Shown here piece after piece: positions 1-11,517 of a DNA stretch of 64,000 nt (its first letter is position 1; each line of letters opens with the position of its first letter). Below the pieces are notes generated by a model. The model was given only the letters and a program-made list of their open reading frames with translations. It was not told where the DNA came from and ran no database searches. The stretch comes from Halictus rubicundus (lineage: Eukaryota; Arthropoda; Insecta; Hymenoptera; Halictidae). The stretch lies in assembly GCF_050948215.1 (NCBI RefSeq), contig NC_135155.1:16085001-16149000 (forward strand), in the 5' to 3' direction. A program made the position numbers and the translations under genes.

Positions 1-196
1 GGGTGCTTCTTCCTCGGGATTCACTTTTTCGTCCACTTTTTCCTCGAATTCGGTCACTAATTGTATTTTTTGGTATTTTACAGTGCTTACCAGCTCTGTA
101 AACAGTCATTCGGCCAGCTTTAATTTCTGCCAATGCTTCAGCCAACATTTCCTTTGTACAGTGCGGTGTTGTTTTCTTTACATAATTTCGGACCAT
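1..196 (-). CDS. psq-type DNA-binding domain of a pogo/Tigger-like transposase, cut by window edge
   Basis: The reverse strand is open from an ATG at 194-196 to the window edge and gives 65 residues. It starts MVRNYVKKTTPHCTKEMLAE and continues through a helix-turn-helix with A-LAEIKAGRMTVYRAGKHC and KIPKNTISDRIRGK. This is the pattern of the HTH_psq family (basic start, a first helix rich in Ala/Leu/Glu, then K-x-IPxxTxxDRxRGK), as in Pipsqueak-like factors and in the N-termini of pogo/Tigger transposases. The frame has no stop, and the rest of the protein (CENP-B HTH and DDE nuclease) would lie left of the window. The transposon-like terminus just upstream (343-363) favours a transposase over a host BTB-psq gene. 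A domesticated host gene remains possible. Confidence 0.7.
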   Translation of the reverse strand, partial: MVRNYVKKTTPHCTKEMLAEALAEIKAGRMTVYRAGKHCKIPKNTISDRIRGKSGRKSESRGRST

Positions 197-363
197 CGTG
201 GGGTTGCAAAAGTATTATCAGTCTAAAAAGTTCAAAATTAAATGCCTACCAAGAAGGGAATTTGAATGAAACAGTTGAGTAAGTAAGAATTAAAATGTAA
301 CATTGTGTAAATTCGTGCTATAGTTCGGTTTTGCCCCGATGGATAGTCCGAATTTGCCCCCTG
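1..363 (-). mobile_element. 5' end of a pogo/Tigger-like DNA transposon
   Basis: Read on the reverse strand, the element seems to start at 363 with CAGGGGGCAAATTCGGAC. It repeats a related G-rich, A-rich motif inside (GGGGCAAAACCGAACTAT, near 320-338) and then reaches the psq-domain ATG after about 167 bp. A CAGGGGG start and a short leader before a psq/CENP-B type transposase fit the pogo/Tigger group. The expected flanking TA is not directly next to position 363, so the true end may differ by a few bases. The other end is outside the window. Confidence 0.5.
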
Positions 364-1519
364 CTCAAATATTTCCCGAGCGAGGTTAGACTATTATTTT
401 ATCAAAAAATATAAAAGAACTGGTATATTTTATCACTATAAAGGAAACTTACCTTACTATACGCTGTGCCTATCGAAGATAAACACATAGATTTGTAAAC
501 TATTGCTTAAATGATCGTTTCATAATGCTTAACTCAATCTTTGCTCTGCACCTGGAAACACCGTGCACTTTGTCGAACGAGTTAAACGCGGGAATCGCAG
601 AATACATGGCAGCTATCTATGTTGATCATTGAATACTAACCAAAGGAAGATGTCTACCTCACAGTTGGTACAATGCAACGTATATTCGAATAAATAAGGG
701 CCTGGTGCGGATTTACCATACTGCACGTTAATACAAACAATGTGACAAGTTTAGTCAGAGACTTAGGACCCGTCGGATCAACACCAAGACGGATCTAAAG
801 TCTTTCAATGGAAATGATTAATTAAAAAGTCACGTGACGATCCCGGTGAATGCTTTCATGCGAACTTATTTACGTTGTAATTTCTTATTTTGTGAAAAAT
901 AGCACACGGCGAGGTAGCATCGGCTTCGGTCAAGTGCTCGCGAGATGGTGGACCGTCGGAAAAGTCAGCGCCGTTAGGCCAGTTAGGTTAGTTGAAATCC
1001 TTTTCGATACCGAAACGCGAAGGAGTCTCGCTGGAAGGATATCCGGAGTAGCCGGCATTATCTTACACGAGTAGACACGTAGATGGCCGGTGCTGGGGGA
1101 AGGCTGAGCTCGAAACAACTCACTCAACCTGATCCAAAGCCGGCAGGCATCAACATGGTTTCTCTCCACCGCGTTTGTCTGTCCGGTTTCGTTCCTCCGT
1201 TCGTCCGTCCTGGCCACTGCGTTTGTCGGCTGTCGGCCAGGATGATCCTTAACGCGTGTTTTGACGCGATTAGTGGCCACGTTTTCTGAACGACAAGGGC
1301 CCGTTGTTCCGCGGCCCGTGGTTTCGCGTGTGAATCACCTTGTTTAACCCCTCGCCGTGCTCGATCCTACCTGGGGACACGACGTTAATCGCCCGTTTCG
1401 AGGATACGCTCGCCATTTCTTCCGCGATCGCCGCAAGTCTCGCCAGCTCTGGGGATTCTCGAGCGAAACGCTTCAGGTACGATCCGCGTTCGTTGTCCAC
1501 GTGCATTCTCTACGGTCGA
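364..1519. other. No gene recognised; one dispersed repeat
   Basis: There are only short overlapping frames on both strands, none with a recognisable domain. The left part is A+T-rich and the part from about 900 is CpG-rich. The one structured feature is the dispersed repeat at 751-838. Confidence 0.5.
751..838 (+). repeat. Dispersed repeat P, copy 1
   Basis: This segment, from the CAGAGACTTAGGACCCGTCG region to AAAAAGTCACGTGAC, matches the reverse complement of 10547-10634. Shared blocks include CCAAGACGGATCT and AATTAAAAAGTCACGTGAC, with an 11-base indel between them. No terminal repeats or coding potential are visible, so its class is unknown. Confidence 0.6.
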
Positions 1520-2190
1520 AGTTTATTATTTCATTGTTTAATGTTGCTTCAACGTCAAAGGTCATTAGCAACACGGTACGTTTTCTTAGAATATATTATA
1601 CATATTTGTATCCTTGATATACTTGGCAAGACCGGCGATATACTCCTTAGAACTTAACAGGATGGGTAAGGATCTAGGCAACTTGGCATTTTTCCTTTGA
1701 TTCTCATATTTTTTGCATTCTATTATTAGGTGATTTATGTTGATTGGTACTTGACCGCAGATCGTATTTTCTTTCTTATTTAACAAAAATGAATGGGTTA
1801 TTTGCGAGTGCCGAATTCTGATTCTAGAAATTGAAGTTTCAATTTGACGATCCACTGGACTTGGAAATTTCTGCCACTCAAAATCCGCTCCTTCGTTATG
1901 ATATTTTTGTATATAATTCCTTTCAATTTTGTCAAATATCTGTTTCCTAAAAATTTCATTTAGGTGGTCTTTAACCGGTCTGGTATAATGGGTGATTTGT
2001 TTCATTTTTGTATTGCAGGCTGCTAATTTGGCTGGTCTATCAGCATTTTCATTACCTTGTATACCCGTATGCGATGGAATCCAGCTAAAAGTAATGGATT
2101 TGCCGGTTTCAACAGCCGCGTTATAACTTTCTTGTATTTCCTGTATACATTCATCGGTTGTTTCCAAATCTTCAATGGCCTCCAATCTTC
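1520..2190 (-). mobile_element. 5'-truncated non-LTR retrotransposon tail
   Basis: This is the 3' end of a LINE-type element on the reverse strand. It holds the second half of an RNase H domain, a C-terminal Cys/His region, a stop codon and a short A-rich tail (TTAAACAATGAAATAATAAA, about 1519-1538 on the plus strand). Coding similarity starts abruptly near 2185, just after an in-frame TGA, so the 5' part (reverse transcriptase and endonuclease) is missing. Such 5' truncation is typical of incomplete target-primed reverse transcription. Confidence 0.7.
1586..2185 (-). pseudogene. RNase H and C-terminal domain of a LINE polyprotein (fragment)
   Basis: The 199-residue open frame begins inside an RNase H domain; its first codon is TTG, so it is a fragment and not a gene start. 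The motif FSWIPSHTGIQGNENAD at about residues 33-49 carries the His and last catalytic Asp region of RNase H as found in Jockey/I/R1-type retrotransposons. The C-terminal half has ISRIRIRHSQITHSFLL and then C-x(9)-H-x(4)-C (ICGQVPININHLIIEC), a worn version of the usual Cys/His motif. The frame has no internal stop to its TAA-type end, so the insertion may be fairly young. The upstream acidic Asp and Glu residues of RNase H are absent because of the truncation. Confidence 0.75.
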
Positions 2191-3713
2191 AGATGGTTGA
2201 TCTTCAATCTTCAATCTTCCGCAGTAGTCAAAGTTTAGTTTGAGTCAGCTTTTGCGATTTGTATGCAACTGACGCGGGGTTGTAAGTTCGACAGGGTTTT
2301 CCAACTATGAAAAATATTTCGAAAAGCGTTCTCTGAAACGGTATTCTCAAAGATTGTGTTACCACGATATCTCGAATACCACTGAATTGCTTCAGTATTT
2401 GAACGCCAGAAGTTACAAACTAACCGTCTGAAAGTTACTTTGTCTCTAAACGATTATTTTGCTTTGGGCGCCATTAGACGCCTTTCATTGGGCGCCTATA
2501 GGCGCCGTGCACGGTTGAAAGGTTAATGTATCGAGCAGTGGAAACAAAATCACATTTTCCTCGCTGACAGCGGTCACTGCGTCGATCGCTGCGTCGATCA
2601 GATTCGATCGTCCGACGTCACTTTCGAATCCTTTCGGATTCGCCGTGCGCATAATGCACGCCCTTCTAAAGAGAGCACACGGAGCGTGTGCACCGTGTAC
2701 GAGAGCAGGTACGCACGAGCAATTCGATTTTTTCCGACGCAGCCAATCGCCGGCAGTGTCGGTATCCGTTCGGCCAATAAACGACAGCCGGCGCTCGGCT
2801 CGCGCGTAATTTTACTACGACGCCGGCCAGGTGATTGGTAGTTGGTCACGGAGGCCGTATTTATCCTTCGATCGTTAGACAAACACACCGCAGTCACCTT
2901 GCATAATTCCAGCCGTCGGCCGCGGCTTTTCCTCCGCTCGACGCTAAATCAGCCACGGCCGTTCTTCCGGCTCTCCTCTGGATCTCGTCCGGCTGCCCCT
3001 CGGCGTCGAAACCTCGGCCGATTTATTGCTCGATCACCGGTTAATTATTGTCCGAGTTTCTCCCGCCTTCTGCCAGCAACGCGAACCGTCTCCTGCTCTA
3101 TGAATAATTGTCGCGTCTCTCGCGCCGACCTTTCACGGAACAGGTACCGCTCCTGAAACTGGACTTTCAGTTCTACACGGAGATCGACAGATTTATGGAT
3201 CTTTTTCAACAACTTGCGATTTCGTTCTGAATTTTGTTCGCAGTTATAGCCGTTAGAATTTCTCTCTCCAAGTTCACGCTTTGCTGATTTCGAGTTTACG
3301 AAACGCGCAGTCGGAAGAGAGCAACAAGCGTAGCCTAAACTGATTGTAAGGTAGCTAGGGACACCTAACACGCGTCTTCACTTTTTGGGGCTAGGTTAAA
3401 AACTATATCCCACCTTTTGCTTAACTTTTTCACCTCGAAAAGCTGAAGTTACTCATAGTCGTACAGTTTAATATTTTATTTCAAGTTTCTCATTCGGTTG
3501 GCAATGCTATGCACCAATGGTAAATAAGTGAAAAAAAAATTTATGCTAATCGAAATGCATCAGTAAGTTGTGCGTGCTGCTGTGATTAAGGTTGCCGCAT
3601 TGTGTGACGCAGAGAATTCGCAGAATTCTGTGCAACTAAGGTTTTTATTTTCTTTAAAAGCGTGTGCCTCAAAGAGTTAACAAGGCTAGAGTATAAATAT
3701 ACGTACGCCCGTT
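2191..3713. other. No gene recognised
   Basis: Upstream of 2463 it is A+T-rich. At 2465-2505 three GGCGCC hexamers lie close together in a short imperfect repeat. From 2570 to 3370 it is CpG-rich, with overlapping frames on both strands but no domain and no repeated family. Nothing here supports an exon. Confidence 0.5.
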
Positions 3714-4315
3714 AGAACAGTATAACTTTTTAAGAATCGGACCGAACGATCTGACCTTTTTTGAGCAGTGAGAAGAATTGGTTTACCGACTGGCGTGCGA
3801 AAACGATTTTGAAAAAATTGCAATTCCTAAGAATTGCATGAGAAACAAGTGCAACGTATTTCGATAATAGTGATTTCCGGAATGTGATGCAGGTATCAAT
3901 CCCGAATGGGATCTAGAACAGTATAACTTTTTAAAAATCGGATCGAACGATCTGACCTTTCTTGAGCAATCAAAAGAATTGGTTTACCGAATGGCATGCA
4001 AAACTGATTTTGAAAAAATTTCAATTCCTAAGAATTGCATGAGAAACAAATGCAACGTATTTCGATAATAGTGATTTCCGGAATGTGATGCAGGTATCAA
4101 TCCCGACTGGGATCTAGAACAGTATAACTTTTTAAAAATCGGACCGAACGATCTGACCTTTCTTGAACAATTAAAATAATTGCTTTACCGAATGGCGTGC
4201 AAAACTGATTTTGCAAAACTTGCAATTCCTGAGAATTGCATGAGAAACAAATGAAACATATTTCGATAATAGTGATTTCCCAAATGTGATGTAGCTATCG
4301 ATCCCGACTTGGATC
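3714..4315 (+). repeat. 201-bp tandem repeat, three copies
   Basis: Copies start with AGAACAGTATAACTTTTTAA at 3714, 3915 and 4116, giving an exact 201-bp period twice. The third copy is the most diverged and breaks off at about 4315. The unit (CGATCTGACC..., GAATTGGTTTACCG..., AAAAATTGCAATTCC) resembles the arms of the TA-flanked foldback element at 60978-61614 and the fragment at 57648-57835, so the array probably derives from a Tc1/mariner-type terminal arm. Confidence 0.85.
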
Positions 4316-5484
4316 TAGATCACGCAGGTCCGGCTTTTATAGCTTATTATTTTCTTAGTCCGGTGACATTTTTAGTGGTAAATCTACATTCCTATTTGAC
4401 CTGTCTGTTTAAACAGTTGCTACGCGGAGCGTTACATATAAATCTTGTCTTGGCAAACGAGTCACGCGAAACGCGAACTGAAAGCTTCACTGAAGCTTAA
4501 TGAACTCTTTTTTGTTTACCATTTTCTACGACCACGGATATTTTTAGTATGAAATCCAGATTTCCGTTTAACATTTCAATTTGTAAGTCGCTGCTACGTG
4601 AAGCGTTGACTATCAATCTTACACGTACCAACGGGTTCGCCATTTTTTCATCGAGTTTAATTAATGGAGTCTAAATTAATATCGCTTGAGGACTTGGTCG
4701 TACGAAGTACAATCTTATTCAAGTCTATAGTACTGAAATATTACTTTCTTTCTGTAAACGTTTCGAGTTGCAAGTCAGTAAAATGCAAGAAAACGAGTAT
4801 ATTAACCAAAATTGTTAAGATTTCTCATTGATCGACTCCGGATCTTTGTGCAAAATAATATTGGTCACTAATAATTTTAATCTAGCGAAAATAATATACT
4901 GTTTTAAATTGCACTTATTCTATGCAAGTGAAAATGTGCATGAAGATGCACAGTTTTGTTCTTTACTACAAAGTTTCTAGAATTTCTGTGTGTCATTGCG
5001 AAAATTAATCTAAACGATTCTTCTAACAATATCCGCACAAGGGAGTCGAATGTGAAGGTAAAAATAAATATAACTCGGTGAACCTCTTGTCTATCACGAA
5101 CCGTGACGATAATACGGTCGACGGGCATGAGACCTCGCAGTTATCAACCTCGTTTTCCGTGAGTGGAACAATGGGTTCCTAGTATCATCCGTTAATTGTT
5201 GATATTTTGTCTACGGTCCTCGGTTACGTATACACGGCGCACCAGAGCCGTGCCGCATAAAGCATAAATCATTCGTAAGGACGTGTATATGCGTGCGTGC
5301 ATATTCATAAGTCGCTGCGCCCCGAATAGTCGTTGCACTATAGCGCAGCAGGCTTGAACGTTACAAAATTAATCGATCGGTTCTACAATTACTCCATTGC
5401 TGCCACTATTTAAACCATTTAAACCAGAACGAAAATATATCTAATTACCATACATTAATAACGCGATGCTCCGTTCTGGTTTAA
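4316..5484. other. No gene recognised
   Basis: A+T-rich sequence with only short frames. I see no repeat family, no RNA gene and no domain here. Confidence 0.5.
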
Positions 5485-5701
5485 CACTAGGTTTACGGAG
5501 CACTAAAAGTGACTATTTTACATTACGTTATAAAATAAACAAGAATGTGCTGCCCAAATTTTTAGCCATTTTTGTTTCAATAACATACCCAAAGAAATAA
5601 ATTTGTTGAATAATTTCTCATGGATGTATCTTTAGAGTCTTAACAATTGTAAATTAAAAATATTAGAACCCGTCATTATGATGGGTCCCGTAAACCTAGT
5701 G
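5485..5701 (+). mobile_element. Family B MITE, copy B1 (TTAA-flanked)
   Basis: This 217-bp element is flanked by TTAA on both sides (5481-5484 and 5702-5705). Its inverted ends read CACTAGGTTTACGG on the left and CCGTAAACCTAGTG on the right. Inside are the family hallmarks AAAAGTGACTATTTTACATTA and ATACCCAAAGAAATAAATT. It is nearly intact and serves as the reference copy of the family. TTAA target sites suggest mobilisation by a piggyBac-like transposase (inference). It encodes nothing. Confidence 0.9.
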
Positions 5702-6003
5702 TTAAAAATAATTTTTTTAGTGACAACAGTGACACGTGACATCAATACGTCCTGCGTCAACGCCAAGCGCTGCCAGATTAACATTTACCCCCACTCTACC
5801 CTACCCCGACGTTATTCCCCTCTTCTTCCGGTGGCAAGCATCCCCACGGATCGGTCATGTGACGCGATGCGAGCACCCAATTCGCGGAGCGTCTGCGCCT
5901 GCGTCGTGACTGACTCGGTAACTGCAGAGAGAGAGGGTAAGCGTATTCCCCTCGTTTCGAGTCAATTCCCCTGATCTGGCCACATCGGTCAACGCTGCGA
6001 CGC

Positions 6004-7167
6004 ACAGTGGGCCAAACGTGGCCAAAATAGGAAGGAGTACTTCATTGTAGTTCAAAATTCATACTCATAGGTTTCTCGGGTCGCTGATTATAAATCTGAT
6101 GTCAAAATTACAAAAAAAGAAAATGGTAGATTCAATATGGCGGATGCGTAACCACAAAAATGATTGAACTTCCTTGAAAATTAGTATTCCCATATTTTTC
6201 GGGCCGGCGAATATGAATCTGATGTCAAAATTGCAAAAAACAAAATGGCGGATGCGTAACCAAAAAAATTATTGGATTTTCTTGAAAATTAGTATTCCCA
6301 TATTTTCCGGGCCGACGAATATGAGTCTGATGTCAAAATGATAAAAAAAACAAGATGACGGATTCAATATCGAGGATGCGTAAAAAAAATGATTGGACTT
6401 TCTTGAAAATTAGTATTCCCATATTTTCCGGGCCGGCGAATATGAATCTGATGTCAAAATTACAAAAAACAAAAATAAAATTTTTTTAAACAATAAAAAA
6501 ATTATTGTTAAAAAAGAAATTGTTGTATCAGAAAACTCTATAAGAGGAACCATACAATGCTTGTTTAACAAATTTTATTATAACTTCTAAATTTCTCGAG
6601 AAAACATGCTTGTAACTAGTACTACACCTATCTCCGCGTCAGAAAAATGAATCGCATTACGAAAGGGGCAGTTTTAGGCGGCTACTTTTTCAAAATAATG
6701 TTAAATAATAGTATGTACCACAAGACTCGACAAGAATCTCCGTGGAATATTGTGGAATGTACAACTTCTAGTATACATTTGTAAAATCTGTGCACCAAGT
6801 ATTATCGTTCACTTCATACATTCCGAACATTAATTAATACAAATCCAATGTTATTATTATGTATAGTATTTACTTCTAGGAACAGCATCCATCGTACACG
6901 CACGAAAAAAAAAAAATTCAATTTTCGTAAAAATTGTAAGCTTGACACCTTTTTCTTTCACAACGTAGTTCACTGCACGAAAACTGCGAGACGACTGTAT
7001 GGAATATTTGTACTCCCACCATTTAGCAGGTATAGGTAGTAAGGCATTTTTACCTTCGGCTTCTTATACAGTGATTACCTGAGAATCCAATACGGCAAGA
7101 GCCATACCCCTAACGTGAAATTCATTTTTTGCATTTTGGCCACGTTTTGTCGCTTTTGGCCCACTGT
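6004..7167. mobile_element. 1.16-kb non-autonomous DNA transposon with ACAGTGGGC termini
   Basis: The left end ACAGTGGGCCAAA at 6004 is matched by the inverted right end TTTGGCCCACTGT finishing at 7167. A second shared block (CGTGGCCAAAAT) lies inside each end, 11 bp further in on the right. A 7-bp direct repeat GCGACGC flanks it (5997-6003 and 7168-7174). The inside contains a four-copy tandem repeat and A+T-rich sequence but no transposase frame. The element at 24525-25031 has the same ACAGTGGGC end and also a 7-bp duplication. The superfamily is unresolved; hAT-like or P-like are the obvious options. Confidence 0.75.
6056..6470 (+). repeat. Tandem repeat of about 110-126 bp, four copies, inside the transposon
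   Basis: Four irregular copies, the first more diverged, start near 6056, 6182, 6290 and 6408. Each has a (T)ATTCCCATATTTT-like start, CGGGCCGGCGAATATGAATC and CTGATGTCAAAAT, followed by an A-rich stretch and GGCGGATGCGTAA. Periods differ because of small indels in the A-rich runs. Internal tandem arrays of this sort are common in non-autonomous DNA transposons. Confidence 0.8.
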
Positions 7168-10100
7168 GCGACGCTGTCAACCGAATTTCGACCAAAATGT
7201 TACGCAGACTGTCATTCAAATTGTCGAAGAGAACATGAAGAGGAAAGAAAGGGGGGGGGGCGTGTTTCGATTATAACAGTTTCGCCGTGCACTGATGCCA
7301 GCTCTCACCGATAAGTTGTCGTCTGGCCGGCGTGGCGTCGGAATGGTTGACAGTGCGGTAATTGAGACGCGATTCTACGGCGATAATCCGACAGGTAAAT
7401 TACTCCAGATACGCAGCAGCCCCTCTTGTCTCGTCGGTGAAGTCTTCGGGCTCTGGTCCATTGCCGAGGAGTTCCGGTTCGTCGCGTTTCGGTAACAGTT
7501 CCTCGAACACACCGGTGAATCAGCTGCGCGTGTCAAAACGATCCCGGGATTATGCTCGTTTCATGGATCGCTCGCAACGTTCCTCGTTACCAGCATGCCT
7601 CCTCCCGCGCGTTCCCCGTTCGAGCTTGTTACTCGCGTTTGTCTCCGATAGAAAACAGGTGTAACCCGATGCACGAGCGAATAAGTATGCTAATCTATCG
7701 GGGGAAAACGATGAGACCGCGCGACAGACTAACACAGAAAAATGTTAAACCGCGATTCCCCGACGGGTCTCTCGAGCTGTTTTGAAAACTGTTCGCTGTT
7801 CGAGGAAGTAATTAAAAGCGGCTCAGCTACCGATTAGCCTCGTACGCGTGCTATCCTGATCGCACGGAAAGTTCGTTTCGATGTGCAGAAACGGGACGCG
7901 GCTAACAATTTGTATCTTGTTTCACCGATTATTGTTCATCTCCTTTTGATTGCATCGATTTTCTACTTTCGAACGAGTGGGGGAGAATGGCAGTCGGGCG
8001 GGCAATGATGGTTGGGATTATTATTATAAAATGACAGGTTTCAGATTTTTTATTTTTCTTATTTACGTATTAATGTACCGTTCGTTGCACGAGGCGAAGG
8101 AAAACAAGCTTCATTTGGTTTTCAACTCAAACGATACACAGATCATCCTTAGCTGAATAGTAACCACTATTGTCCAGAGGTGTAGGCAATGGCAGTCAAA
8201 GATATCTCTTTATCTGTATAAATTTTACTATTTTTTTTTTTTTTTATTAAGCATTTGAAACCCTTCTGGGTTTATTTCGCTTTACAGGAATAACATAAAT
8301 GGTTACCATAATATAGAATACAGAAATAAAACAAGAAGAATACAATAATAATACAAGCGAATACAATAACAATGTCCGTTAATACTAAATATGTAGATTG
8401 CAATTTTTCAAAAAAAGAATGAATACTATGACAAGATAAATTTTACTACTTAGACGAATATGAGACTAATCATTTTCTTTTATTGTACGAGTAAATGGAT
8501 ATTTTAAGTGTATGAAACGCGTATCTTCAGATAAATATTTCATCTGCACTTTCATTTTATTCTTGCCGTAGTGACCGTCGTTACCCTATTATCTCCTGTA
8601 CAGCGAGATTAGAACAATTTGATTACTTTGAATGAACATGATGGAAAGATCGCCGGAGTTTACACAGGTACATATTTCATCGCCTCGTCGACGTAAACTG
8701 CGTTTTCCTCTTCGTGTAATTTGCTCGTTCTTAGAGAAGTTGATTTGACCTTCGGTTCCTCGTACTCGGGGATTTATTTTTCTATCGTGATAGCAATACG
8801 ATCGGACAATAACTCGGCGACGAGATGAACTGTTATCAAGCTTCTCGGACGATCGGACGTGTCCTGGGTCAGAAGTATCGTAAATTTGAGGAGGTTTCGA
8901 TCGAACGTAGTTTTTCTGCGCGGAGTATCGTCGATACTCGGCGGAGAGATAAGAGAGAAAGCGGCGCGGACAAAATTGCCGGGAACGATTTATTTATGCG
9001 CGTACTATCTCATGCCATCCCTCAGGTTCCCGGCTTGATTTCATGCTGATTAGGAGAGGCGAGCGCAACGGGACGAATTTTCACGTGTTCGCCGGATGAA
9101 ATGCGACGTCTTTAAATCGTTCGTCGACGCGTTGGAAACTCGAAGGAACGAGCGACCAATTCATAAAAATGCAATTAAATTTATTTGATCCGTGTCCCCC
9201 GTCCTCTTTTAGGCTTGTCTCGCTCACGAACGTCCGGTCGATTATTTCAATTACTCCCGTATCGGCGATAGAAACGATTCAAGCCAGTTTTTCGTTCGAC
9301 GGGACATGCGTCCTGGTCGCTTTCAACCATTATCGGTGAACGTTAGATAAATGTTTTATTCAAATGAGTAGATTCACGGTCCGGCGTACAAATTGAATGC
9401 TCTTTCGGCCGGAGATACGGTGTCCCGTCACGAACCGAATTCTAAAAGTCGAACCAAAAGGGAAGAAACGTCTTCGGCCGGTGTCAATAAATTCTGTATC
9501 TTATTGTGACGTCACGATAAATTCCTGGGCCGAGGATGAAAGCGGGCGCCGAACGGGCCGCGTGGCGCCTTCGGGCTTTTTATTTAGGTAATCCTGGCAT
9601 ACCTGATCTCCCCTGATTCGATTTTTATACCCTTGTTACAGTTACCGAACCGTTCGCTTCATTTTTAATCGAACTCGAGCCCTAAATTCTTATTACAGAA
9701 TGTGTTACGTTTCATTTTAAGCTTAATAACCCTTATGTCAAGATGCAAATTTTTTAACACCGTTCCACAATCATTATAATTTTTTACTACAGTCGGTGAT
9801 ATCTGTGTTGTACATTTTGGAATTTCTAACAAGAAATTTATGGCGTTGTTATTTAAATTTTCTCGTGCAAATGTGTTCTAGTTAAAAAAAGTTCGTTTAT
9901 TGTACGGAGTCAGAGGTGAATGAAAAAGGATTTCAAAATAGCCTGGTCGCAATGTTAGTAGCAATTGCATTGTTCAAGTTGTTGCTGCGAAGTCTTACTA
10001 ATTGACGCGTATCTATTGTGCCGGATCATTCGACATACGTGTGCACATAGTTGACATAACAGCGACGTGATAAATTAGAGTCAAGCCAACCGCAGCTCTG

Positions 10101-10546
10101 TGCATAGTTGCACAGGTATTCGAGCGAATAAATATCCGTCACATCTACAGAGGTATCGATTATTATGATTAATGATCATTGGTGGCAAACAGGCGTAATT
10201 GAACAAACGCATTTGTGATCGATGGCTACCACGATAATTTCAACTGCGAGGAAAGCTTTCGGAATTATAAGTGGATCGAAGCTTTAGTTTTTGTGTGTTG
10301 GGAAAACGCAACTCATGAACCCCCACCTCCCCCCCCCCCTTCAAAAAAAAAATACAACACGAGGAGTTTAGAGGTAAAGAGGCTGTTGATAATCTCTAAT
10401 TTAATTTAGTGCTGTATCACCTTATTCTTCTTCTTTTCAGCCGACAATTTTCACAAAGGCTATCGTTGAATATTTTTTTTCTGAGGTTACAAGATTGAAG
10501 GTGAAGAGAGGAGACTGTTTGTTGAAGTCTGTTGTAGTTTGTTGTA
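7168..10546. other. No gene recognised in about 3.4 kb
   Basis: CpG-rich around 7280-7800 and 8630-9600, A+T-rich elsewhere. A G run lies at 7252-7260 and a C/A run at 10323-10350. A possible weak exon ends at an ACAG/GTAAAT donor at 7394, in a frame reading GVGMVDSAVIETRFYGDNPT, but nothing identifies it. The only probable element is the poly-T-led fragment at 8231-8300. Confidence 0.45.
8231..8300 (-). repeat. Possible 3' tail of a non-LTR retrotransposon
   Basis: On the reverse strand, sequence reading GCGAAATAAACCCAGAAGGG and TTTCAAATGCTTAAT runs into a poly-A of about 15 (plus-strand poly-T at 8231-8246). A short conserved-looking 3' UTR followed by poly-A is what a heavily truncated LINE insertion leaves. 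There is no coding part, so a processed transcript of another kind would look the same. Confidence 0.35.
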
Positions 10547-10634
10547 GTCACGTGACTTTTTAATTAATAATTTCCATTCACAGCCTTCAGACAGAGACTC
10601 AAGATCCGTCTTGGTCTCGATCCGACGGGTCTTA
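10547..10634 (-). repeat. Dispersed repeat P, copy 2
   Basis: Inverted counterpart of 751-838, beginning GTCACGTGACTTTTTAATTA and ending CCGTCTTGGTCTCGATCCGA just before a family A MITE. The MITE seems to have used a TTAA at the border of this repeat. Confidence 0.6.
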
Positions 10635-10635
10635 A

Positions 10636-10870
10636 CCCTTTGCACTCGAAGCCATTTTAACACCAAAACGAAAAATTTCTTCCGACCTAGAATATTTCTG
10701 TATATATTTTTTCATGCTGTACATACGAAAATCGTGCAATTTATTCGTACAATACTGAAATGTTTAGTAATTCATTGAATACAAAGAAATTAAATAATGT
10801 AAAAAATATTTTGAATAATGACACAGCACTCTTTAGTGGCGCCTTACAGTCGCCATTCGAGTGCTAAGGG
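10636..10870 (+). mobile_element. Family A MITE, copy A3
   Basis: A 235-bp element starting CCCTTTGCACTCGAAGCCAT after TTAA (10632-10635) and ending TCGAGTGCTAAGGG. The right-hand TTAA has decayed to ACTA. The family core is present: TTCTTCCGACCTAGAATATTT, CGTACAATACTGAAATG-TTAG and TTTAGTGGCGCCTTACAGTC. It is non-coding. Confidence 0.9.
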
Positions 10871-11103
10871 ACTAAACTTGTCGCATTTTGTTGCTCTGTA
10901 TTATCGATATTATGAATTCCGACGCCAGAAACGTGCTTCAAGTTTTTCGACTTTATTTCGCAGGGAGGCAAGACAAAATATAGCTGAATTTGTAGCTGGA
11001 GATATTTTCTAGTGCGCGCTGCTCTCGATTTCACCCAGAAAACACATCCAATGGCAGAGAAATGCTTGGATTCCACGACACGCGCATCGTCAATTTTTGG
11101 CCT

Positions 11104-11517
11104 ACTTCTAACGCTTATGTTACCAAATATCTGCATAATCTCGGCAGCTACTGACCAGCGCGCGCTAGATCGAACCTTCCTCTTTCGAACGAGCCCTTCA
11201 CCAGCGACAAAATATTCTTATACAAGGACGAATACTTGGGGCACGTGAAACCATTTTTTGTCGGTAATGTAGTCACTCTACCTTATCGCGAATCTACGAA
11301 GACCGGGCCCCAAGCTTACTTCTAACGCTTATATTACGAAATATCTGCATAATCTCGGCAGCTGCTGACCAGCGCGCGCTAGATCGAACCTTCCTCTTTC
11401 GAACCAGCCCTTCACCAGCGACAAAATATTCTTATACAAGGACGAAAACTTGGGGCACGTGAAACCATTTTTTGTCGGTAATGTAGTCACCCTACCTTAT
11501 CGCGAATCTACGAAGAC
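11104..11517 (+). repeat. 214-bp direct duplication
   Basis: Two nearly identical copies start with ACTTCTAACGCTTAT at 11104 and 11318. Both contain CTGACCAGCGCGCGCTAGAT, TTCACCAGCGACAAAATATT and GGGGCACGTGAAACC, and end TCGCGAATCTACGAAGACC. A 12-bp spacer (GGGCCCCAAG region) sits between them. Only a handful of differences separate the copies, so the duplication is recent. No coding content is evident. Confidence 0.85.

Noticed and set aside
960..990. Telomere-like TTAGG motifs (GTTAGGCCAGTTAGGTTAG)
   Set aside because: Only two or three imperfect occurrences with no array; insect telomeres show long uninterrupted TTAGG runs.
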